NCBI GenBank assembly: GCA_027257055.1
Contig: JAPVLO010000073.1
Location: forward strand, 8,885,001-8,949,000
Source of the DNA: Cephalopachus bancanus
Taxonomy: Eukaryota; Chordata; Mammalia; Primates; Tarsiidae
DNA length: 64,000 nt
Direction of reading: 5' to 3'
Position 1 is the first letter of the stretch. Each line of letters starts with the position of its first letter. Positions 23,657-34,806 of the stretch are shown here, in pieces. The notes beneath the pieces are model-generated. The model did no database searches, was not told the DNA's origin, and saw only the letters and a program-made list of their open reading frames with translations. Position numbers and translations under genes: made by a program.

Positions 23657-24405
23657 ACATCCGGTTTAAAAAGCAGCCTAGATATCTATTTATTTGGCAG
23701 ATCAATCTACAAAATGGCCGTGTAGCTTACTGTGACCCTTGAGGTGAAATGTTTTTTTGTGATGTGATGAATATTTTTGAATTGTCTCATGCATTTGGAA
23801 TTCATTTTAATTATCTCCCTTTTTTCAATACAAAAAGAAACACATGTTAGGTCAATAGCTATGACTACTTTCAGACTTTCTACTAATGTACTATGTCACT
23901 AAAAGGACGCTAAACCAGTGAGATGGAGTTATATATTATATCTATAATTTATTCCTCCCTTCATGCAACACATTATGTTAAGTGAATAATGTGTACTAGG
24001 CACTGCAAGAAATATTGGGAGAATAAAGATGGACAAGACAATTTTTTTCCCAAGGCATTTCTCAATAAAAGAGACCAACATGTTAACAGTGATGAAACAG
24101 TGTGAAGAATGTTGTGTTAGAACTATGAATTGGTGTGATGCAATGAATTCAGCCTGGGATAGGAACACGGAAAGAATTGCTAACACTTATCACTGAATGA
24201 CAAATGGAAGTGGCAGGGGTCATTTGGTATAACAATATTTGAAATGCACTAAATTAGATTATAAAATATGTGGTGAAAATAATAGAAAACAGATGGGAGT
24301 TAGAGAATTGTGGGAGATGAGACTGAATAGGAAGACAGGGACCATTTAATGATTTTAAAATCTTAAATATTATTGTGAAAGCTCTAGGAATGAAATAGAT
24401 AAGTA
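23657..24405. other. Unassigned, possibly part of an ancient repeat
   Basis: From about 23970 to 24370 the wording (ATGTGTACTAGGCACTGCAAG…AATAAAGATGGACAAGAC…) faintly resembles the same ancient mammalian repeat type noted at 18546. The match is too weak to call firmly. Confidence 0.35.
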
Positions 24406-24409
24406 ATGA

Positions 24410-25625
24410 TACGTAAATGTTTGCAATTTAAGAATGTGCCAATCTGTATTCCAGAGTGTTTGTGCTTTTTCCAACAATGTGTGAGAGTTCCAGTTGTTCT
24501 ATCCTCCCCAACGTTTGGTATAGTCAGTCTTTCTAATTTTATCTGTTTTAGTGAATGTGTAGGGATTATATTATTATTTTTCTCTTAATTTGATTTTCCC
24601 TAATGACTAATGATGTTGAACATCTTTTCCTGTGTCTGTCATTGACAAATACTTAGTGAAGTTGCTGTTCAGATATTTTATTCATTTACTTTTTTTCTTA
24701 TTATTCATTTTAAAGAGTTTTTTGTATATTCTGGATATGAATTCTTTATCAGAAATATGTTTTGCATATCTTTTCTCCTAGTTTGCGACTTTTTTTTTTG
24801 AGTTGGAGTCTCACTCAGTCACTCAGGCTGGAGTGCAGTGGCACGCTCACGGTCACCCCGTTGACCCACTGGGCTCAGGCGATCCTTCTGCCTCAGCCTT
24901 TCCAGCAGTCAGAATTACAGGCACGCACTACCATGCCCAGCTAATTTTTTGATTTATTGTAGAGATGAGGTCTTGCCTAGTTACCCAGGCTGTTCTCGAA
25001 TCTGTGGGCTCAGGCAATCCCCTCACCTCGGTCTCCCAAAGTGCTGGGATTACAGGCTTGAGCTTTTCATTCTCTTAACAAATGTCTTTTGAAGAACAGA
25101 TTTTCTTAATTTTGAGTTCAACTTAGCAATATTTTATTTTACTAATTGTGCTTTTGGCAATGTAGCTAAGAAGTTTTACCTAAACTAAGGCCGCAAAATT
25201 TTTCTGCTATGTTCTAAGTTTTTTCTAGAAGGTTTTGTTTTTCAGTTTAACATTTAAGTATATCATCTATTTTGTATAAGGTACCCTTTATCAAGCTAAA
25301 AAAATTATCTTCTCATACTAGTTGTCTGGAGTTTTAATGGAAAATAGACATAAGATTTTCTCATATGTGTTTGTCTGTATCTATATAGTCCTTTTTTTTT
25401 CTTTTAATTTGTTTTTATGGTGAAATACATTTATTTTCCAGTGTTGAGTTAGCCTTGTACTTCCAAGATGAATTCAATTTGATCATGTGATTGGATTTTT
25501 TTAATATGTTGGTGAAGTAGGTTATAACATATTACTTTTTTACATCCAGTTTATGAACTATGTTTGTAATTTTTATTCTTGTAATAACTTCATTCAATTT
25601 CCATATTAGGGTAATATCTGAGAAT
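24410..25625 (-). mobile_element. Ancient twin-primed L1 (L1M): non-inverted part
   Basis: Minus-strand ORF2 sequence. Its landmarks on the plus strand are TGATGTTGAACATCTTTTCC (24612), TTTGTATATTCTGGATATGAATTC (24720-24745) and CTTGTACTTCCAAGATGAATTCAATTTGATCATG (25455-25490, the HDQVGFIP region of the reverse transcriptase). It runs into RT sequence at 25625, where the inverted segment begins. An Alu interrupts it at 24791-25062. Confidence 0.75.
24791..25062 (-). mobile_element. Older Alu, intermediate type
   Basis: Minus-strand Alu with GAGTTGGAGTCTCACTCAGTC and CCTCGGTCTCCCAAAGTGCTGGGATTACAGG. It shares ATTTTTTGATTTATTGTAGAGATGAGGTC with the young copies, but its linker keeps GCCTAGTTACCCAGG and its right arm lacks the young GGCCGGGAGCGGCC hairpin. 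It lies inside the L1M. Confidence 0.9.
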
Positions 25626-25629
25626 AAAA

Positions 25630-26062
25630 GACATTGGATAGAATTAAGAATAAAGACAATGACAAACAATAAAAATAAATTAATAATGCTGAAAGCTAGT
25701 TATTTGAAAAGATTAATAAAACTTATAAGCCTTTAACCAGAATAATAAGAAAAGCAGAGAGCAAATATACAAATTAGAGATGTGACATCACTAGAGTCCA
25801 CCAATATTAAAACAATAAGAAAATAGTTTAAACAAATATAGTAACTTGAATGAAACTGATAAATTTCCTGAAAGACAAACTGCCAAATTTCACTTCATAA
25901 GAATGGAAAAATCTGAATAGTCCTATAAGTATTAAGGAAACTGAATTTCAGTTAAAAAGCTTCCCATAGGAAATTCCAGGTCCTGATGGCTTCATCAGTG
26001 GTGTCAACCAAACTTTTAAGGAAGAAATAATATTAATTCTATACAGAGAATTGAAGGTAAGG
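25630..26062 (+). mobile_element. Ancient twin-primed L1 (L1M): inverted 5' part
   Basis: Plus-strand ORF2 sequence from the linker before the RT into the RT start: LKASYLKRLIKLISL, then AATTCCAGGTCCTGATGGCTTCATCAG (25971-25997, the SPGPDGF motif) and TTTAAGGAAGAAATAATATTAATTC (FKEE-LI). It stops just where the minus segment starts in L1 coordinates, as twin priming predicts. Confidence 0.74.
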
Positions 26063-26083
26063 AATATTTTTTAATTTATTTTA

Positions 26084-26291
26084 CTTGGCGAGACCTCATC
26101 TCTACAATAAATCAAAAAAAAAAAAAAATTAGCTGGGCGTGGTAGCGCGCGCCTGTAGTTCCAGCTACTTGGAAGGCTGAGGAGGAAGGCTCGCTGGAGC
26201 CCAGCAGGTCGAGGCTGCGGTGGCCGGGAGCGGCCACTGCACTCCAGTCTGGGCGACAGAGTGAGACTCCAACTCAAAAAAAAAAAAAAAA
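26084..26291 (+). mobile_element. Alu, truncated at the 5' end
   Basis: Begins inside the left arm at CTTGGCGAGACCTCATC and continues through a complete right arm (TGCGGTGGCCGGGAGCGGCCACTGC) and a poly(A) tail. The first ~100 bp are missing. No clear TSD was found. It sits directly at the end of the ancient L1. Confidence 0.9.
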
Positions 26292-26504
26292 GAAGAAGAA
26301 ACCTCTTATAAAACTTTATGTTTAGAAAAAAAAGAGTAGCAGAAATTCACAGCTTTGTACCCATTGCACAGTAAAATTATGAGTGATTATATTTCTTGCT
26401 GTTATTTTTCGGTGTTTTCCAAATCTTATTTAATAGGTATTATTTTTATTATAAGAAAAGAAGTTCCTAAAGATTTTTAGAACCTAAAATAAATAGCACT
26501 GGAG

Positions 26505-26792
26505 TCGGGCTCGGTGGCTCAGCCTGTAATCCCGCGCCTTTGGGAGGCTGAGGTGAGTGGATTGACTGAGCCCGCGGGTTCGAGACCCGCCTGGGCAGCG
26601 AGACTTCATCTCTACAATAAATCAAAAAATCAGCCAGGCGTGGTAGCGCATGCCTGTAATTCCGGCTACTGGGAAGGCTGAGGCGGAAGGATCGCCGGAG
26701 CCCAGCAGGTCGAGGCTGCGGTGGCCGGCAGCGGCCACTGCACTCCAGTCTGGGTGACAGAGTGAGACTCCAACTCAAAAAAAAAAAAAAAA
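26505..26792 (+). mobile_element. Lineage-specific Alu, full length
   Basis: Starts TCGGGCTCGGTGGCTCAGCC. B-box stem-loop GCGGGTTCGAGACCCGC is perfect. Short linker GGGCAGCGAGACTTCATC. Right arm GGTGGCCGGCAGCGGCCACTGC. A 14-bp TSD, AAATAGCACTGGAG, lies at 26491-26504 and 26793-26806. Confidence 0.95.
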
Positions 26793-26806
26793 AAATAGCA
26801 CTGGAG

Positions 26807-27440
26807 ATTGATTGGCACTAGTAAATAAGTAAGAAGGAGGGGATTAGGTTAACTCATTTCTAGTTTGGGACTTGGAAAAATAACTAATCTAAGGAGTACC
26901 AAGGCAGAACAGCTGTTAGGAGGAACACATTGAGTTTACTTTTGAATCCTTTGAATTCGAGATACTTGAGGTATAAATATCGTAAGGCATTGGTTTCAAG
27001 TTTCTGAAACAATGGATTCTGGGCAAGAAGTGGGTTCTGGGCAAAAAAATACACACTTGAAAGTCATAAATAGTGGTTTAAGCTGTAGGGTTAAATGAGA
27101 CTTCCCAAATGCTTTGACTCTTGGGATTTTGTCATGATATTTTAAATTTAGCTTCCCAAATGGACCAACCACTCTATCAAAACCATAATTAAACAAATGT
27201 CTTATTTGCCTAATAATGAGTTACAGTATAATTATATATTTATAATTTTTTGTACACTTAAACAATTAATTGTTTTTGTCTGTATGGTACTATTGATTAA
27301 TGTTGGTCATTCCCCAAGTACTAATAAAATTCCAAGTTTAGAAACTGAGAAAATACTGCATGATAGTGACTAAAATTTTTTGTATATATAAAATCTGTGG
27401 AGGCCCATCTCTAAGCTTTTTGAAATTAATCAGGGTGTTT
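26807..27440. other. Unassigned AT-rich DNA
   Basis: No recognisable element. The minus frame at 26996-27196 has no identifiable domain. Confidence 0.45.
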
Positions 27441-27446
27441 TGTTAA

Positions 27447-27500
27447 TCTAGCACAGTGCCTGTTACGTAGTAGAAAATAAATGCTTGTTGAATATGTGAC
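27447..27500 (+). repeat. L2- or MIR-type 3' end fragment
   Basis: CTAGCACAGTGCCTGTTACGTAGTAGAAAATAAATGCTTGTTGAATATG matches the shared 3' end of L2 and MIR (…AGTGCCTGGCACATAGTAGGCGCTCAATAAATG…). Confidence 0.6.
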
Positions 27501-27794
27501 AAAGGTTGTGCCACAATTGAATGAGACTGGATAATAGGTATACAGAAAGTGATCTGCTCCTGGCTGTTATTCCTTGTCTATTTTTTTCATTACACACATT
27601 TTTTCTCATTACATGCATTTTTTTCCTCACACTATGCATATATGCATTATCATATGCCTATTCATCTATCAATCCCTATATTCACTCACAACCCATCTTA
27701 TTTCCTCATACATTTCAAAGTAAATTGAAGATATTAATTCACCTCCTACTAAATACTTCAGCATAAATATCTTCTAGCTAGAATTCAAAATTTG

Positions 27795-28985
27795 TCTATA
27801 GTCTTTTATTGTAAGATAAAACTCTATACATAATTAAAACAATTTTAAGTGCACACTGACTTTCTGACACATGCATACACCTATGTAATTCAACCCCCTA
27901 CCAAAATATACACTACCATTATTCCAGAAAGCTTTTTCATACTCTTTTCCAGTCAAACTCCTCTACCACTATTCCAATTCGTTTCCACTATAGATTTGTT
28001 TTATAATCTCTAACTTACTAAAAACGGGAACATAATTATATATTCTTCTTTATGTTTTCTTTTATTCACATTTTTTTTTTGAGTTGGAGTTTCACTCTGT
28101 TGCCCAGACTGGAGTGCAGTGGCCGCTTCCGGCCACCGCAGCCTCAACCTGCTGGGCTCCGGTGATCCTTCCGCCTCAGCCCTCCAAGTAGCTGGAACTA
28201 CAGGCACGTGCTACCACACCCGGCTAATTTTTGATTTATTGTAGAGATGAGGTCTCGCCAAGTTGCCCAGGCGGGTCTCGAACCCGCCGGTTCAGGCAAT
28301 CCACTCACCTCAGCCTCCCAAGGCGCAGGATTACAGGCTGAGCCACCGAGCCCGGTTTATTCACAGTTTTTCAGACTTATGTTTCATTATCAATATTTTA
28401 TTCTTTTTTATTCCCAAATAGTTTTTCATGACATGAATATTACACAGTTTTTAATCCATTCTCCTATAGGAGGAATCCTGGGCTGTTTCCAGCAGCAGAC
28501 TATTGTGATAAAGTTGCTATGAATGCACAAAACTCTTGTGCAAGTTTTTTTGTGGGCATATGTTTTTGTTTGTCTTGGGCAAATATGTAGGAGTGGAATG
28601 GCTAGGTAATAGGGTATGTGTATACTTTCTTTTATAAGAAACTCTAGGACTCCCATTTCCAAAACACATATCATTTTCATTCCCACCAGGAATAAATGAA
28701 TGTTCCAGCTGTGTCACATTCTCAGCTGGTCCACATCCTTACCTGGTCTTTCAATCCTTTTCATTTTATTAATTTTAATGAGTGTGTAGTCATAACTTAT
28801 TGCGATATCTATTTGCATTTCCCTGATGAAGAATGATGTTGAGAACTGCTTTAGTGCTTATAGACCATTTGTATATTATTTTGAGAAGTGTCTGTTCAAA
28901 TATTTTGCACATTTTTCAAATTGGGTTGTCTTTTTATTAAATTATGAAAGTTCTTTCTATTTTCAACATGCTTGAATCTTAAAAG
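27795..28985 (-). mobile_element. Old L1 (L1M) 3' part, split by an Alu
   Basis: The 3'UTR part (27795-28060) has TTTTAAGTGCACACTGACTTTC, TTCCAGAAAGCTTTTTCATAC and similar phrases. After the Alu, the ORF2 end continues at 28366-28985 with ATCCATTCTCCTATAGGAGGAATCCTGGGCTGTTTCC, TTCATTCCCACCAGGAATAAATG and GATGTTGAGAACTGCTTTAGTGC, all reverse complements of L1 ORF2 and its 3' end. Confidence 0.78.
28071..28355 (-). mobile_element. Lineage-specific Alu, longer-linker form
   Basis: Minus strand, ending GCTGAGCCACCGAGCCCGG. The linker is retained (GTCTCGCCAAGTTGCCCAGG) and the B-box stem is perfect (GCGGGTCTCGAACCCGC). A 10-bp TSD, TTTATTCACA, lies at 28061-28070 and 28356-28365. It is inserted in an old L1. 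Confidence 0.95.
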
Positions 28986-29354
28986 GGAGAGGTTTTTTAG
29001 TCAGATTCTTATTGCTTCAGAGGAGTGGTTGAACTGTTAAAAATCACAGTGAAATCTGGTAGTTTTTTGTAATTAAACCATAGTCAGACAAAAAGCTTTT
29101 GTGTCAAATGAAGTTTGCAAGTCTTGACTGAATGTTTAATTACCATTGTCATAAGAGTTGAAGGGCATATTTTAGGGGCCAGGGTTTGCCCATAGCAAAT
29201 ATGTAAGACATTGAATCTCATTCAGTAGTGGCAAGTTTTGAATAGAGGGTAGGTTTGCTAGTTGGTTCACGTTTTCTTTTCCCTTTCAGAAGCCTGAAGG
29301 AAAAAGCATGACATGATGTTTGGTGATACTGGTGACATTAAGCCTGAGGCATAG

Positions 29355-29575
29355 TGGACTTGAACTCAGAGTGTTATAGCATTGGATCCTAGCACTGTCA
29401 CTTAGTTTTTGGGGTTTGGGAAGTTATTAAATCTTTCTGAGCCTCAGATTCTTGAAGATGGGAATGGCAGTAGTGCTTATATAAAAGCAATGTGTGAAGA
29501 TTGCTGAGATGGTGCATAAAGAACCAGGTATGTCAACTGATGCTCTATAAAAAGAAGTGACTAGCATTATTTTTA
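29355..29575 (+). mobile_element. MIR SINE
   Basis: TAGCATTGGATCCTAGCACTGTCACTTAGTTTTTGGGG, GGAAGTTATTAAATCTTTCTGAGCCTCAGATTCTTGAAGATGGGAATGGCAGTAG and a tail with GATGCTCTATAAA follow the MIR plus consensus over most of its length. Confidence 0.82.
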
Positions 29576-29694
29576 AGGTTTATAGTAGTCGTTGCAGCAG
29601 CAACAGCAAGACTAGTAACTACTCCAACTTTGAGGTGGATATAAACACCAAACTTTTCCCAGCAATGTATTCATTCAGAATGACAAAACATTTT

Positions 29695-29978
29695 TTTTTT
29701 TTTTGAGTTGGAGTCTCACTCTGTCGCCCAGACTGGAGTGCAGTGGCCGCTCCCGGCCACCGCAGCCTCGACCTGCTGGGCTCCGGCGATCCTTCCGCCT
29801 CAGCCTTCCAAGTAGCCGGAATTACAGGCATGCGCTACCATGCCCGGCTGATTTTTTTGATTTATTGTAGAGATGAGGTCTAGCTGCCCAGGCGGGTCTC
29901 AAACCCGCGGGCTCAGGCAATCCACTCACCTCAGCCTCCCAAAGGCGCGGGATTACAGGCTGAGCCACCGAGCCCAGC
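29695..29978 (-). mobile_element. Lineage-specific Alu, short-linker form
   Basis: Minus strand, with GTGGCCGCTCCCGGCCACCGC right arm, GGTCTAGCTGCCCAGG short linker and GCGGGTCTCAAACCCGC stem. TSD TGACAAAACATTTT at 29681-29694 and 29979-29992. Confidence 0.95.
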
Positions 29979-29992
29979 TGACAAAACATTTT

Positions 29993-31980
29993 TATCTTTC
30001 TCCTTAATTTGTACTTAGTTAGAGATATACTGGTCATGTTAAATATGTTCTTTCTTCGCCTATCTCTAAAACCATTGCTATGGCCACACACTCTTCCTCA
30101 TTATAATTTCCATTCCTAGGCCTCCTCTGTCTTCCTTACTTTTGAAAAATCAGCACTTCTGGAGTCAGCCCCTCTAGTCATTGATGTGCACTGTCAGCAC
30201 TTTCCCACCCTGAAGATCATAAAACCTGAGGGAAATGAAAAATTGTACCTTATCAGGAAAATGCAGAGACTTCTGCCATAATACTCCTTCAGGTTTGTAA
30301 TTAAACCTGGCTTGAGGGGAGGGACGTTTTGCAGGAACCAGAGACATTCTCCAAAAACAGTACTGTGGTTTTCTTATGCTTGTTTAAAGCAGAGACAAGA
30401 GAATTTAAGCAAGTGCTCTCAGTGACCAAGAGAGGCAGGGAGGAGCTGGTGGTTCAAAGTCCTCTCCCACTTCTGTACTTCTAGGGCTGGGGTTTTGACC
30501 CTACTTTTGATGAAGTGACCATGGAGGTACTTTTCCCTAAATGCTTAAGAATTAACTGGAAGGAGCTTAAAGTTTGGTTTAGCACAAGGTAGAACAACCT
30601 GGATAAATATGTCTGAGGGCAACACTGTTTTTAACGGAGTCACAGGGCCTTCAAGAGTGTGATCAGGGAGTGGGAGAGGAGGGACAGCACGTGGGCTTCT
30701 GCTCCTCACACTGGGGTCACACACAAAGAAATCCTGGTTAATTTCTCCTGATTCAGAAAGGGACTTCTCAGTACAAAATAAAACTCTTCTAATAAAATAA
30801 AAGTAACAGTTAATTCAATAAATATCTTTCAATAAATAAAATTGCTAGTGCTAATAAAATGGTGATTTCCTCTTTTATAACTTTTAAAAAACAATAGAAT
30901 TTTCTCTCTAACATTTAATTATATTCCATAGGGTTAACACAAGGAATCTGCTATTTTATTTACTGCTCCAGAATTTGTTGTTACAAAATAAACATGACTA
31001 AAAGAGGCATTGATATGAAATGAGGGTGGAAAGGGAGTAAATTATTTAATAATTTGGTCTTGTGCTTTTTGTAACTTTGCCAAAAGAATTTTTAAGCTTA
31101 AGATGAAAAAAAAATCCAAAGATTAATCTAGTTTTCCTCTCTATTCTATTTCATTTACATGGTAGTGATAAGATTTACTAAAAGTGATAGAAGTTGATGA
31201 ATTAAAAAATAAAGTATTTAATAAAGAAAAATCCATCTGTAGACACAGAATCTCAGAAAATAATTATACTTCCAATAATAATAATTAAAGAGATGATGCC
31301 CTTAGAATTATGATTACCAAAATTTTGCTTGGCCTCACTAAATATTTTCTGGTCTGCAGTAGTAAGAATATTAAGGAGAGCCCCTTTGGTTATGAAAACA
31401 GAAATGCACTTTGATATGAGGAAATAATTAAGTTCCACAAAAACATCGCACTAATGACTTTCTTCCTGAAAGGAATAGCAGAGGCTTCTGGCTGCTGTGT
31501 GATTGGCATGAGTCATTTATTCACAGGCACTAGGCCTGCCCAGGACAGGGAAATCTTTGAAGGCAGCAGTAATGAGAGAAAGCTTGGGAAGACAGGAAAA
31601 TGTAATTGTTCCCAGGAGTAGTAGAAGCTCTGTTGAGCCTCGGGTTACCCTTCCGGTTGATTACTATAAAGTTTAGGGATATCCCACAAGAATCAGAAAT
31701 GTGGAGGGAAAGGGTTACCACCCTTTTTATTTCTGTATTCTATAACTTAGAGCTCTATTTAGTCTTCTCTATGATTTTTCATTTTACTTTGGTATTCAGA
31801 CAATAATTTCTATATGTACAATGATAATTGTGATTACTGCTGCTCTTTGTATTGAGAATTAGTCAGAAGAGTAAGACATAAGTAATATACCTTAAAAATA
31901 AATCTTCATGCTCTCATAACACTTTTGTCCATTTGTTCATTTAAAAATAATGGTGCTTTATTCTGACCTTGTGTGTATAT
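29993..31980. other. Unassigned DNA
   Basis: About 2 kb with no confident repeat assignment. The segment 30100-30780 is somewhat richer in G+C than its surroundings and could hold an old LTR or unique sequence; no coding signal is visible. Confidence 0.4.
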
Positions 31981-31982
31981 GT

Positions 31983-32026
<44 letters not shown>

Positions 32027-32045
32027 AGAGAGAGAGAGAGAGAGA
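31983..32045 (+). repeat. (TG)n followed by (AG)n microsatellite
   Basis: About 21 TG units (31983-32024) then about 10 AG units (32026-32045). Near-perfect, so probably length-polymorphic. The TG part alternates purine and pyrimidine. Confidence 0.97.
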
Positions 32046-32467
32046 CTCTTCATGTTTCCTTTTATTCACCATCCAGAGTTTAAAAATATATTAGTTTTAT
32101 ATTTAACACTCTCTTGCTTTTCTTCTATCTTTGATCACTTTATACATGATTACTTGATTTCATGTTACATGTATTTGAGTAATGATATAAATCATACTGC
32201 ATGTATTTTTTACACCATACTTTTCATATCATGTGTGTGATTCAACCAAGTTATTTATTTTTTAAGTCTATATACTCCATTATAAGTCTTTAACAGATAG
32301 CTAATAAATAGACCACATTCAAATTTATGTAATTATCCCCCAAATGCATTTTATGGTTAGTATGATTAAATCAGGATCCAATACGTTTCATCTATTGTGT
32401 AGTTTGTTGATAGTCTGTCTTCTAAGACTCTGTGATTCATAACAGTTCTCCTTCACTTACTCCCACC

Positions 32468-32876
32468 AAGATTTTTTTTTAGATTCAAGGAGTACCTGTG
32501 CACGTTTGTTACACAGGTATATTGGGTGACGGTGAGGCTTGGGCTTCTATTAAGTTCCCCAGGTGGCGGACATGGTATCAGTGGGTAGTTTTCAGCCCCC
32601 AACCCCCTCTTTCCTCCCCTCTTTGGGATTTCCCAGTTGTCTGTTGCTCCCATCATTGTGCTCGTGTGTATGTAGTATTTAGCTCCTGCTTATTAAGGAG
32701 AATATGTGGTAGCCAGTTTTTCATTTCTGTGATAATTTGTGCAGGATGATGGTCTTTAGCTGCATTCATGTTGCTGCAAAGGACATGACCTTTCCTTTTT
32801 CGTGGCTGTTAATATTTCATAGTGTACACGTACATTTTCTTTAACCAATCCACAATTGATGGACATATTATGACTT
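32468..32876 (-). mobile_element. L1 3' end, 5'-truncated
   Basis: Plus-strand view: poly(T) then GTACCTGTGCACGTTTGTTACACAGGTATATTGGGTGA, a CCCC-rich purine-tract complement (32594-32625), CTGCTTATTAAGGAGAATATGTGG, and CATTCATGTTGCTGCAAAGGACATGA. This is an L1 3'UTR plus the last bases of ORF2, of a type different from the young L1s here. Confidence 0.87.
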
Positions 32877-34465
32877 TTAAAGTTTATTGTGGAATTTATT
32901 AAAGATTCGTAAAGGCCTATAGAAAATGAAAATAATCACCCATAATTTTACCAGCAAGAGATAATTTCTGTTAACATGTTATATTTACTTGACATCTTCT
33001 ATGTTTTATGCACATTTAGACATTTTATTAACTAGTCCAAATTTAATAGCATATGAATGTGAAATCTTTTATTTTTCTTCTATTATTATCTACCAACTAG
33101 ACTATGTTGACAAATCTCTTAGTTAAATGTATATAGATTTCAAAACTTTCTAGTCACTTCCAATTATTAAAGCAAATAATCAAATATCAAGGAAAAAGAA
33201 AAGTAGACCATTGTCCTCTAGTTGAAAACTATGGTCTTGTATCCTGTTTAAAGTACTTTTCTTTCCTTCACCTCTAGCCAATTTTCAGATAGAAGGCATG
33301 TGGGGAGAGTATGCTTTACTTGTCTCCTTCTCACTCCTTCACCATATAGGGACATGTGTGCGATCTGCTCAAATACCCCTCCTTTTTATTCCTAAGCCTT
33401 GAAATTTGTGAAATTGTATGGAAGCATTGTCTACCGTTGGACCAGAAAGTGAAAAATGAAATGGACTAACTTTACTTAGGGGATAAATACTCCCTCTTAC
33501 CCATGGTGCCTATACTTCTGATGACTCTTCCCACTCCAATCATTTTATGTATGTATTTATTTATGCTTTACCCTTGGCCTTTGTTCTTCTTCTTTTGTAG
33601 ACTACGTGGTAGAGGTGTTGAGGAGGGGAGTGAGTGAAATGGTTACAGTAATAGAGCTTACTTAGTTGCCTCTCAGTAGACTCTGAGTGGGTGTCTGACA
33701 CCACACATTGGTTTTCTTTTTGGAAAGTGAAGTACTTAGAACCACTTTGTTTACAGTTTTGATTTTAGTAGGCAATGCCAGTGCTGTAGGAAAAGTACTA
33801 CTTAATGTCTGTTACGTGTATTTATAAGAAATGAATGTAATATGTTGAAACATGCTAAGATACTTTTCTCATTTGCCTTTTTTCATATATGCTTCTTTCT
33901 TCATGCTCTTCTTGGTGGTGTGTGTGAGGAAGAGTTGCAAAATTAATTGTTACAGCCAACATTTAATGAAAAACTTTTCAGTTTCTGACTTTCAAAATAG
34001 AATTTGCAGTAGAACACCTAATTTGAGAGCCAAGCATTATTTAGAGAGAATGATCTAAATTCATTGTATCAAGAATTTAGTTATAAAGACTCAGACTGTA
34101 GGGTGTCTTTCACAGTGCAACCATCAATGATGGCCAGGGAATGAGAGAAAATGAAGTAAGAACAGAAGGAAAATTAAGAGAAATTAAAACCTATTTGGGC
34201 ATAGAGATTATGGAATGAAGACTAGAGAGAGAAAAACAGGGGAAGAAGGGAATAAAGCACATAGATTCCAATCCCCTTTTTCTGAACTTTGACCAAAGTG
34301 TTAGAGGAAGTGCAAAGAGTTTTTAATCCCAATTCATGTTTGGAAGAAGATTGTCTCAAATGATGCCTCTAGCAATAACCTGGGGGATAACCATATCAAA
34401 AGAAATTCAGTGGTGCAGTCTAGTTAGAGGAAAAGTCAAACTTGAAATTTCTGAGATAATTCCGT
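32877..34465. other. Unassigned AT-rich DNA
   Basis: No repeat family or gene recognised across about 1.6 kb. The open frame at 33852-34058 has no identifiable domain. Confidence 0.45.
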
Positions 34466-34806
34466 TTAAAAATTTTTTTTTGTTTCAATAACTTTAGGGA
34501 TGTCCAAATAGTTTTGGTCTGGGCTTAAGTGCACCCATCACCCCCACCTGTGCCCATTGTACCAATAGGTGATTTTTCATCCCTTCACCCCTTCCCCCCT
34601 CCCACTTCTGAGTCTCCAGTGTCCATTATACCATTCTCTGTGTCTTTGCATATCCTTATTTAGATCTTACTTATTAAAAGTGAGAAAATGCAGCATTTGG
34701 TTTTCTGTTCCTGAGTTAGTTCACATAGGATGGTGTTCTCAGTTCTATCCAAGTTGCTGCAAAAGACATTATTTCATTATTTTTGATAGCTAAGTAGTAT
34801 TTCATA
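34466..34806 (-). mobile_element. L1 3' end, 5'-truncated
   Basis: Plus-strand view: T-rich start, AATAACTTTAGGGATGTCC, CACCCATCACCCCCACC, CCCCTTCCCCCCTCCCACTTCTGAGTCTCCAGTGTCCATTATACC, TTACTTATTAAAAGTGAGAA, and TATCCAAGTTGCTGCAAAAGACATTATTTCATT. These are the reverse complement of an L1 3'UTR and the ORF2 end. Confidence 0.86.
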
